Shown here in pieces: positions 23,950 to 30,384 of a stretch of 34,785 nucleotides of DNA. This DNA comes from CBDCGW01 sp964430745 (GTDB lineage Bacteria; Acidobacteriota; UBA890), in NCBI GenBank assembly GCA_964430745.1, contig CAYSHI010000035.1:1-34785 (forward strand), in the 5' to 3' direction. The notes under the pieces are model-generated. The model ran no database searches. It had not been told where the DNA came from and saw nothing but the letters and a program-made list of their open reading frames with translations. A program made the translations under genes and the position numbers. How positions within the stretch are numbered: position 1 is the first letter of the stretch; each line of letters starts with the position of its first letter.

Positions 23950-24517
23950 CGGATTCGTGGTCGGGGAGGAGATGGTCGCGGAGGCGCCGAGCGACGCCGT
24001 GCTCCAGGCCGGCCAGGGCGATCGACGCTCCCTCGGTTCCCGCCGTGTGCACCGTGAGCGTGGCAATGCCGTGATGGCGTTGCAAGGGACCTTGCGATAC
24101 ATCGGTGTGCTGCACGCGAGATGTGGGGATGGAGACGACCTTTCGCCACAACACGCCGCTACGGATGCGGACCCCCGCTCCGTCGACGCGGTATCGCAGA
24201 TGGCGATGATGCAGCTCCGGCCATTTGTAGCCGATCAGCAGGGCACAGGAGGTGATCACCACCCACCCGATCAGCAGGGGCACGTAGAGCCATGTCGGAA
24301 CACCGCCCGCCGCCCAGGCGATGGTGACGCCCGTGAACGAGATCAACGCGATACAAGCTATCGTCGGGATCCCCACCAGGCGGGCGACGGTCACCGAGCG
24401 GGGATCAACCGCACGTTCCTCGCCGTCGACAATCGAGGAAGCGGAAACCTCAGGGGTCAGGTCGGAAGCTTCGGGGGTCCGGTCGGGGGCCTCGGGGATC
24501 TTGTCTGATTGTTCCAT
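23939..24517 (-). CDS. Bacterial PH-domain membrane protein, YdbS type
   Basis: The protein has 192 residues from ATG 24517, with GGAG 7 nt upstream; a TTG five codons earlier is less likely. An acidic Glu/Pro/Thr-rich leader (1-40) precedes two membrane helices (about 45-70 and 74-95). The PH-like domain follows (about 103-180): Tyr-Arg-Val-Asp-Gly-Ala-Gly-Val-Arg-Ile-Arg-Ser-Gly-Val-Leu-Trp, Pro-Thr-Ser-Arg-Val-Gln-His-Thr-Asp. It is the first gene of the pair and overlaps the YdbT-type gene by 11 nt. Confidence 0.9.
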   Translation of the reverse strand: MEQSDKIPEAPDRTPEASDLTPEVSASSIVDGEERAVDPRSVTVARLVGIPTIACIALISFTGVTIAWAAGGVPTWLYVPLLIGWVVITSCALLIGYKWPELHHRHLRYRVDGAGVRIRSGVLWRKVVSIPTSRVQHTDVSQGPLQRHHGIATLTVHTAGTEGASIALAGLEHGVARRLRDHLLPDHESDGV

Positions 24518-24578
24518 CGGCAGCTCCTGCAACAGGCGGCTACACTACCCCGCCCGCGCTCGGGAGTACGATTGACGC

Positions 24579-24980
24579 ATGCACTTTTCGGTCTACGGCC
24601 TGCTCGCCGACCTCCTGTTGTTGCTGCACCTCGCGTTCGTGGTCTTCGTCGTGGCCGGCGGATTGCTCGCGCTACGCTGGCCGCGCGTCGCCCGGGCACA
24701 CCTACCGTGTGCCGCATGGGGCGCTTTTGTTGAGCTATCCGGCGGGATTTGTCCGATCACACCCCTGGAGAACCTACTCCGACGGGCAGCCGGCCAGGCG
24801 GGCTTCGAGGGTGGATTCGTCGAGTATTACCTGTTGCCGGTGCTCTATCCCGGAAACTTGACGCGCGGCGTCCAGGTGACGCTGGGGCTCCTGGTAATCG
24901 TCACGAACGTCCTCGTCTACGCCCTCGTGTGGCAACGATCCCGCGCCCGCCATTTGGAGGCGGCGCGGCGGCACCGGTAA
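24579..24980 (+). CDS. DUF2784 membrane protein
   Basis: The protein has 133 residues, the usual family length, starting 61 bp from the divergent PH-domain gene. Three or four hydrophobic helices are present (about 8-32, 40-55, 84-115). The family core is clear: Gly-Ile-Cys-Pro-Ile-Thr-Pro-Leu-Glu-Asn near residue 57, followed by Arg-Arg-Ala-Ala-Gly and Phe-Val-Glu-Tyr-Tyr-Leu. Function unknown. The beta-lactamase-like gene follows after 71 bp. Confidence 0.88.
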   Translation: MHFSVYGLLADLLLLLHLAFVVFVVAGGLLALRWPRVARAHLPCAAWGAFVELSGGICPITPLENLLRRAAGQAGFEGGFVEYYLLPVLYPGNLTRGVQVTLGLLVIVTNVLVYALVWQRSRARHLEAARRHR

Positions 24981-25051
24981 CATCCGCGGCCATGAACGGC
25001 CCCCCGGAAACCCTCCGCCAACCAACACCGACACCGAGCCGGAACCGACCC

Positions 25052-26206
25052 ATGAGAATCCGCACCGATCCGAGCTTCGCCGTTTCCCGGCGCCTTCCGG
25101 CGCTGCTCCTTGCCTGCCTCGCAACCGTTCTTGTTGCGGTGAACAGCGAAGTGGCGGCTTTCGCCGCGTCGTCGCCCGGCGGCCAACCGGCGTTCGCAGC
25201 CACACAGGAGCCGTCCGTCGCCGTACAGGAAGCGGCTGCCGTCGTCCGCCAGATTCCCGCGGCCGGCTCCGTCGACCGCCTTCGGGTCGTGCTCCAACAG
25301 CTCGTCGACCGCTTCCCGGGTCTAGCCGGCGTCCACGTCATCCATCTGGAGAGCGGCATGCGGACGGGGGTCGACGAGGACACGCCGTACGGTATGGCGA
25401 GCACCTTCAAGGTGCCGATCCTGGTCGAGCTGATGTCGCGGGTCGATGCCGGCGAGCTCACCCTCGACGACACGGTATCCGTGCAACCCGACGACCAGCA
25501 CGTCGGTTCGGGCCTCTTGTCGGCGCTGTGGGCGCCGGGGCTGGAGATGTCGCTGCGGAACCTGGCCACCTTCATGATCATCTTGTCGGACAACTCGGCC
25601 ACCGACATGCTCATCGACCGGCTCGGAGCCGAGAACATCACCGCGCGCATGCGCGCCCTGGGATTCGATGACATCCGTGTCGACCGCACCACGCTCGAGC
25701 TGATCCTCGATTACCGGGGCGTCGACTACGATCCGGTCGCCGACGCCACGCTCGACGAGATCAACGATTTCAGCCGTGCCAATCGGCCGCCCGCCGAAGA
25801 GATCCCGGCGGTGCGCGAGGCCTTCTACACCGGCCCCGAGGACAAGGCTTCAGCGCGCCAGATGACCGAGCTGCTGGCCATGATCGCCAACGGCGAGGCC
25901 GTGAGCCGCGAATCCTCGGATGTGATTCTCGAGATCCTCGAACGCACCCAGACCGGTGCCAACCGTCTCCGCGGATTGTTGCCGCCGGGAACCGACATCG
26001 CTCACAAGACCGGGACCATCGGGCGTGTGGTAGCCGATGTCGGCATCATCACCCTGCCCGGTGAGCTCGGGAGATTCGCCATCAGCGTGTTCGTGCTCGC
26101 AGACGAGCCCGATACCGAGGTCGGCGAGCGCCTCATCGCCGAAGCCGCGCGAACCGCCTACGACTTCTTCCTGTTCAACGCGCCGGCTTCCGCAGGCGGT
26201 CGCTAA
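25052..26206 (+). CDS. Class A beta-lactamase-like serine hydrolase (Beta-lactamase2 fold)
   Basis: ATG 25052 gives 384 residues and a proper signal peptide (about 1-40); the frame is open far upstream but overlaps DUF2784. An upstream ATG at 24992 is possible. Active-site motifs are Ser117-Thr-Phe-Lys120 (SxxK), Ser179-Asp-Asn181 (SDN) and Lys319-Thr-Gly321 (KTG). At the omega-loop, class A enzymes have ExxLN after an Asp-Arg; here the segment is Asp-Arg-Thr-Thr-Leu-Glu-Leu-Ile, with Thr and Ile at the positions of Glu166 and Asn170. It is followed by an insertion of about 40 residues. Deacylation may therefore be poor, and this may be a penicillin-binding or esterase-like relative rather than a resistance enzyme. 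Confidence 0.88.
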   Translation: MRIRTDPSFAVSRRLPALLLACLATVLVAVNSEVAAFAASSPGGQPAFAATQEPSVAVQEAAAVVRQIPAAGSVDRLRVVLQQLVDRFPGLAGVHVIHLESGMRTGVDEDTPYGMASTFKVPILVELMSRVDAGELTLDDTVSVQPDDQHVGSGLLSALWAPGLEMSLRNLATFMIILSDNSATDMLIDRLGAENITARMRALGFDDIRVDRTTLELILDYRGVDYDPVADATLDEINDFSRANRPPAEEIPAVREAFYTGPEDKASARQMTELLAMIANGEAVSRESSDVILEILERTQTGANRLRGLLPPGTDIAHKTGTIGRVVADVGIITLPGELGRFAISVFVLADEPDTEVGERLIAEAARTAYDFFLFNAPASAGGR

Positions 26207-26298
26207 CAGATCGAAGGCCACAGTCGGCGGCGAGCGTGTCGGAATCCGGGGCTGCAGATCCCCCGCTGTGGGAGTCCGTTGCCGTTCTCCGGCGCCAC

Positions 26299-26555
26299 CG
26301 GTGGGCGTCGGCCACCCGGCGGCGCTGACGTTCGGCGTTTACCACCTGCCCTACGCCTATCTGAATCCGAACTGGCCCTCGGCCGGCGATTGGGGGGCCG
26401 CGTGGAGCGCGGCGATGGGACAGGGCGTGGTCGGCGGCCTCATCTTCGGAGCCGTTTACCTCCGAGCAGGCCGCAACCTTCTCGCACCGGCGATTGTGCA
26501 CGCACTGATCAACGCCCTCCCGGCAACGACGATCATCCGCTTCGGCTCCGGGTGA
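26299..26555 (+). pseudogene. C-terminal remnant of a CPBP (CAAX-protease-like) membrane protein
   Basis: The frame ending at 26555 encodes Leu-Thr-Phe-Gly-Val-Tyr-His-Leu-Pro-Tyr, then a Gly-rich membrane helix, then Ala-Pro-Ala-Ile-Val-His-Ala-Leu-Ile-Asn. These are motifs 2 and 3 (FxxxH and HxxxN) of CPBP intramembrane proteases. Motif 1 (EExxxR) and the N-terminal helices are missing, and the sequence before 26290 is unrelated. I see no ribosome site, so this is most likely a truncated gene. Confidence 0.7.
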
Positions 26556-26566
26556 GGTGAAACGAT

Positions 26567-26622
26567 GAGCCGGAGGGCCGGCAACCGGAGGCCCGAAGCC
26601 AGAGGCCGGAAGCCGGAAGCCA
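26567..26622. repeat. Short degenerate repeats of GGCCGGAAGCC type
   Basis: About five imperfect copies of an 8-11 bp unit (GCCGGAG, GGCCGGCAACC, GGAGGCCCGAAGCC, GAGGCCGGAAGCC, GGAAGCC) run together just downstream of the CPBP remnant. They are non-coding as far as I can see. Confidence 0.55.
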
Positions 26623-26786
26623 CCCGCGCGAGGTCCCTCGGCTCGTCGAATGGCCGGCTCAAGTTGAGGGACCGGATGCCCGCGGCGTAAGGTCTGTCAT
26701 GTCCTCGCAACCAAAGCCGGGCCGACGAAGCCGACGCCTGCGCTCCCCGGACCCGGTAAGCGCTCACCCCGACAGGAGATCCACCA

Positions 26787-27332
26787 ATGCGCAAGCTGTT
26801 CTCTACGATGATGATCTTGGCAATCGCCTTGCTGGCCGGAGTCCCGACCCCGTCCACGGCCCAAAGCTCGGAGCTCGCGGTCGGCGACATGGCCCCCGAC
26901 TTCACCTTGCAGGCCTCCGACGGAAACACCTACACGCTGTCGGATTTCCGTGGCGCGCAGGCGGTGGTGATCGCCTGGTACCCGAAGGCGTTTACTCGGG
27001 GGTGCACGATCGAGTGCAAGTCGTTGGCCGAGAACGGCGACATGATCCGTGAGTACGAAGTGACCTACTTCATGGCGAGCGTCGATCCGTTGGAGGAAAA
27101 CATCGCCTTCGCCCAGGAGCACAAGGCTGACTTTCCGCTGCTGTCCGATCCGACCAAGGAGACGGCCGGCGCCTACGGCGTGCTCGGCGGCCGCGAGATG
27201 GCGAGCCGCTGGACCTTCTACATCGGCAAGGACGGCAGCATTCTGCACATCGACAAGGAGGTCAGCCCGGCGACGTCGGCCGAGGACATGGCCGCCAAGC
27301 TCGGAGAGCTCGGCGTCGACAAGGCCCACTGA
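26787..27332 (+). CDS. Exported peroxiredoxin (BCP/PrxQ-like)
   Basis: The protein has 181 residues, with AGGAGA before ATG 26787. A signal peptide ends at Ser-Thr-Ala before Gln (about residue 25). The redoxin domain has Gly-Asp-Met-Ala-Pro-Asp-Phe-Thr-Leu and the peroxidatic loop Tyr-Pro-Lys-Ala-Phe-Thr-Arg-Gly-Cys73-Thr-Ile-Glu-Cys77. In PrxQ/BCP the resolving Cys is usually five positions after the peroxidatic Cys; here it is four. It would reduce hydrogen or organic peroxides in the periplasm with electrons from a thioredoxin-like donor. The UGA-containing redoxins elsewhere in the window are conceivable donors, by inference only. Confidence 0.92.
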   Translation: MRKLFSTMMILAIALLAGVPTPSTAQSSELAVGDMAPDFTLQASDGNTYTLSDFRGAQAVVIAWYPKAFTRGCTIECKSLAENGDMIREYEVTYFMASVDPLEENIAFAQEHKADFPLLSDPTKETAGAYGVLGGREMASRWTFYIGKDGSILHIDKEVSPATSAEDMAAKLGELGVDKAH

Positions 27333-27398
27333 CCCGGGTCCGTCTCAACAGTCGGAAGCAACACAGCGGCCGGCCACGACGCCCGGCAGAGGATCACA

Positions 27399-27857
27399 AT
27401 GGCAAAGCGTTACTGGCTGATGAAGTCCGAGCCCTACGTCTACTCCATCGACGAGCTGGAGAAAGACGGCTCCACCTACTGGGAGGGAGTGCGCAACTAC
27501 AAGGCGCGCAACAACATGCGCGAGATGAAGATCGGCGACGGCGTGATCTTCTATCACAGCAACGCCAAGCCGCCGTGCGCCGTGGGAACAGCGCGGGTCT
27601 GCAAGGAGGCGTACCCCGACAAGTTCCAGTTCGACGAGAAGAGCAAGTACTACGACGTCAAATCGGATCCCGCCAACCCCCGCTGGGACCTCGTCGACAT
27701 CGAATTCGAATCGAAGTTCAAGCACCCCGTGACGCTGACCGACATCAAGGAAGACCCCAACCTGCGGGATATGGAGCTGGTTCGCTACGGGCGCCTGTCG
27801 GTTCAGGCAGTTACCAAGGCGGAGTTCGACTACGTCAAGAAGATGAGTCGCGGGTAA
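27399..27857 (+). CDS. EVE-domain protein (THYN1-like)
   Basis: The protein has 152 residues, the full length of a single EVE domain, with AGAGGA before ATG 27399. Signatures are Tyr-Trp-Leu-Met-Lys-Ser-Glu-Pro, Tyr-Ser-Ile-Asp-Glu-Leu, Trp-Glu-Gly-Val-Arg-Asn-Tyr and Gly-Asp-Gly-Val-Ile-Phe-Tyr-His-Ser-Asn. EVE domains are PUA/YTH relatives that bind modified bases in DNA or RNA. Standing alone, its ligand is not predictable. The esterase gene starts 4 bp downstream, so the two are probably co-transcribed without a clear functional link. Confidence 0.93.
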   Translation: MAKRYWLMKSEPYVYSIDELEKDGSTYWEGVRNYKARNNMREMKIGDGVIFYHSNAKPPCAVGTARVCKEAYPDKFQFDEKSKYYDVKSDPANPRWDLVDIEFESKFKHPVTLTDIKEDPNLRDMELVRYGRLSVQAVTKAEFDYVKKMSRG

Positions 27858-27861
27858 CGCG

Positions 27862-28605
27862 ATGCGACGACCGGTGACTCTGGCAATGGCGGTTGGGCTG
27901 CTGTTGGCGGCAACTTCGGCGACCGGCACGCAGCGTCAGTCCGCGGAACGCTTCGAGGCCACGATCGGGCTCGACTACCTACTGTACGTGCCGGAGACCT
28001 ATTCCGCCGCCGGCGACCCGGTCCCGCTGGTGCTTTTCCTGCATGGCGCCGGCGAGCGCGGAGACGACGTGGCACGCGTGGCTGCGCATGGCCCGCCCAA
28101 GATGATTGCCGCGGGGACGAATTTCCCCGCGATCGTGGTGTCGCCGCAGGCCCCCGAGGGCGACTGGTGGAACCTCCGCGCCAACGACCTGCTGGCATTG
28201 CTCGACGACATCGCCCGCCGTTACAACGTCGACGCGGATCGCGTCTACGTGACCGGCCTGAGCATGGGCGGCTACGGCGCCTGGGCATTGCTGCAAGCCG
28301 CGCCGGAACGGTTCGCCGCGGCGGTTCCGATCTGCGGCGGTGGTGACGCGAGGCGGGCGGGGCGCAGCGACGCGCTCCGAGAGGTTCCCATCCGCGTCTT
28401 TCACGGCGATGCCGACCGGGTCGTGCCGGTGCAAGAGTCCATCGACATGGTGGAAGCCATCCGAGAAGCAGGCGGACGCAACGTGGAGCTGACGGTGTAC
28501 CCGGGAGTCGGCCACGACTCGTGGACGCAGACCTACGAAGATCCCCAGCTCTGGGAGTGGATGTGGAGCCAACGGCGCGGCGAAGACACGCCCTCACTGC
28601 GCTGA
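27862..28605 (+). CDS. Exported alpha/beta-hydrolase esterase
   Basis: The protein has 247 residues from ATG 27862. Residues 1-25 are a signal peptide. The fold shows Leu-Phe-Leu-His-Gly-Ala-Gly-Glu-Arg-Gly (oxyanion region), the nucleophile elbow Gly-Leu-Ser134-Met-Gly-Gly, the acid Asp185 in His-Gly-Asp-Ala-Asp-Arg-Val-Val-Pro, and His218 in Gly-His-Asp-Ser-Trp. This is the pattern of PHB-depolymerase/prolyl-oligopeptidase-like carboxylesterases. Substrate unknown. Confidence 0.9.
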   Translation: MRRPVTLAMAVGLLLAATSATGTQRQSAERFEATIGLDYLLYVPETYSAAGDPVPLVLFLHGAGERGDDVARVAAHGPPKMIAAGTNFPAIVVSPQAPEGDWWNLRANDLLALLDDIARRYNVDADRVYVTGLSMGGYGAWALLQAAPERFAAAVPICGGGDARRAGRSDALREVPIRVFHGDADRVVPVQESIDMVEAIREAGGRNVELTVYPGVGHDSWTQTYEDPQLWEWMWSQRRGEDTPSLR

Positions 28606-28610
28606 CGACC

Positions 28611-29504
28611 ATGGCCGAATCCTTGCGCGCCGAACCGGTACGTCCACCCGCAGCGTCCTGCCGCGCCATCGAGCTCATCGAAGCCGAGTCCGATTACTCG
28701 CAGCACATGTGCGCGCCGGACGACGAGGCGGCGCGACTTGGGCTGGCAGTCGCACGCATGGGGTCGGCGGTCGCCATCTTGACGCGGAAGAGCCGCAACA
28801 CGATGTACAACAGGCTCGCCGGGGCGGGGCAGGCCTCGCCGGCGACGATACGACAGATCGACCGGTTCGTGGAGATGGCGCGACGGCACCGGGTGAAGAA
28901 GATCTCGGTGCCCCTCGGAGCGGTTGCCCGACCTCGAGACCTGCATCGTCTTCTGAAGCGTCGCGGCTTTTGTCGCGGGTCCCCCGGAGCCAAGTTGTGG
29001 CGTGATGGCTCGACGTTACCCCGGCGGCGGTCGGGCTCGGTTGGGCGGAATGGCGCATCGAGGATCAGGGTGCGGCAGCTACGCCCCTCCGAGGCATCGA
29101 CGTGGGTGGACGTCGTTTCACAGGTGTGGCGGGTGTTCGGCTACCGACGCCCCTGGTACGAAGCGCGTGTCGCCACGGCCGGTTGGCGCCACTACGTCGC
29201 CTGGATCGACGACGCGCCGGTGGCCGCCGGCGCCATGTTCGTCGGTACCGTCGGCACCGGGCAACGCGCCATGAGCGTCGGTCACCTGGTCGACGGGGTG
29301 ACGCTCGAACCCTGGCGTCGTCGCGGCGCCCAATCGGCGATCATCCGTCGGCGGATCAGCGACGGTCGCCGCCTTGGCTGCCGCCTTTTCACCAGCGAGA
29401 CCGCCCCACCCTTGCCGCACATGCCCCTGGTGTCGTTTCGCAACCTGCAGCGCCAGGGGTTCGAGCTTGCCTACCTACGTTACCCCTGGAATCTGGAGAT
29501 CTGA
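28611..29504 (+). CDS. GNAT-family acetyltransferase-like protein
   Basis: The protein has 297 residues from ATG 28611, five bases after the esterase stop. The frame extends upstream inside the esterase. The C-terminal part (about 145-297) has a GNAT fold: Ile-Arg-Val-Arg-Gln-Leu-Arg, Ala-Trp-Ile-Asp-Asp-Ala-Pro-Val-Ala-Ala-Gly, and the acetyl-CoA loop Trp-Arg-Arg-Arg-Gly-Ala-Gln-Ser-Ala-Ile. The N-terminal 140 residues may be a degenerate first GNAT half, followed by an Arg/Ser/Gly linker. Substrate unknown. Confidence 0.8.
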   Translation: MAESLRAEPVRPPAASCRAIELIEAESDYSQHMCAPDDEAARLGLAVARMGSAVAILTRKSRNTMYNRLAGAGQASPATIRQIDRFVEMARRHRVKKISVPLGAVARPRDLHRLLKRRGFCRGSPGAKLWRDGSTLPRRRSGSVGRNGASRIRVRQLRPSEASTWVDVVSQVWRVFGYRRPWYEARVATAGWRHYVAWIDDAPVAAGAMFVGTVGTGQRAMSVGHLVDGVTLEPWRRRGAQSAIIRRRISDGRRLGCRLFTSETAPPLPHMPLVSFRNLQRQGFELAYLRYPWNLEI

Positions 29505-29576
29505 TGCCTCGGAGATCGGGGCCGGCCGGGAGGTCGGGGCCGTTTGGAAGGCCTGAATCCATCGTAGCCGGCGTGC

Positions 29577-30332
29577 TCAAACGACAAAGCCCTGGTAGAG
29601 CATGTAGGCACCCGTGGCGAGCAGCAGTACCAGCACGAAACGGCGAAAGGCTTTCTCGCCGACGTAGCCGCACAACGCGTGTCCGATGCTCGCCCCCAGT
29701 GCCGCAACCGGCACCAGCACGAGGGCGTAACCCCAGACGCGGCGGTCGATGCCGACGTACACCGATTGCCCGATCAGCGACGCCATCTGCATGACGATGA
29801 ACGTCGACTGCGCCAGGGCCCGAAAGGTCGTCTTGTCGAGGCCGAGGGCGGCCAGATAGATGGCGATTGGCGGGCCCGGGGCCCCGAGCGACGAGGTGAG
29901 GGCGCCGGCAGTCATACCAACCGCAACCGCCGACGGCCCTCGGTAGGCAACCGCGCTCGCGGCAGGCACGGCGGCTTGCCGATTGCCGAGCAGCTCGTCG
30001 CCGAGCACGATGGCGGCGAACGTAATGGTCACGATCGCGATTGCCAGCTCGACGAATTCCAGGTCGGCGCGGGCGAATACCCACAACCCGACCGGAAAGC
30101 CCAGCAACCCGCCCGCCGCCAGGCGCGTCCACAGGCGGCGCGGCACCTGGCGCCACAGGCGGCTGACCAGCACGATCGCGATGGCGAAGTTCATCAGCAG
30201 GACGAGCTGAACGGCATCGGTCGAGCGCAGGATCAGCAGGTAGAACGACACCGCCAGCAAAGTGAAGCCGAAACCGACGATCCCCTGCGCGATCGCCGCC
30301 AGCAACGTAACGATGATGAGCTGCGGCCACAT
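29577..30332 (-). CDS. TauE/SafE-family membrane permease
   Basis: The protein has 251 residues with about eight hydrophobic helices in two halves, the usual layout and length. The first helix carries Ala-Gln-Gly-Ile-Val-Gly-Phe-Gly-Phe, and the second half carries Gly-Ala-Leu-Thr-Ser-Ser-Leu-Gly-Ala-Pro-Gly-Pro-Pro, the two Gly-rich signatures of the family. Members export sulfite, sulfoacetate or other organosulfur anions; the substrate here is unknown. It lies 52 bp downstream of the ADOP permease on the same strand and could be co-transcribed. Confidence 0.92.
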   Translation of the reverse strand: MWPQLIIVTLLAAIAQGIVGFGFTLLAVSFYLLILRSTDAVQLVLLMNFAIAIVLVSRLWRQVPRRLWTRLAAGGLLGFPVGLWVFARADLEFVELAIAIVTITFAAIVLGDELLGNRQAAVPAASAVAYRGPSAVAVGMTAGALTSSLGAPGPPIAIYLAALGLDKTTFRALAQSTFIVMQMASLIGQSVYVGIDRRVWGYALVLVPVAALGASIGHALCGYVGEKAFRRFVLVLLLATGAYMLYQGFVV

Positions 30333-30384
30333 CCGCGGCGGCCCCCGAGGTCATGCACGCGGGGTCGCCTCGCCTTCTCGGCGC

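Larger units (their letters stand above)
26207..26786. other. Intergenic region with CPBP remnant and short repeats
   Basis: Besides the CPBP fragment this stretch holds only degenerate GGCCGGAAGCC-type repeats (about 26567-26622) and the AGGAGA ribosome site (from 26774) of the peroxiredoxin gene. No other gene is seen. Confidence 0.5.
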
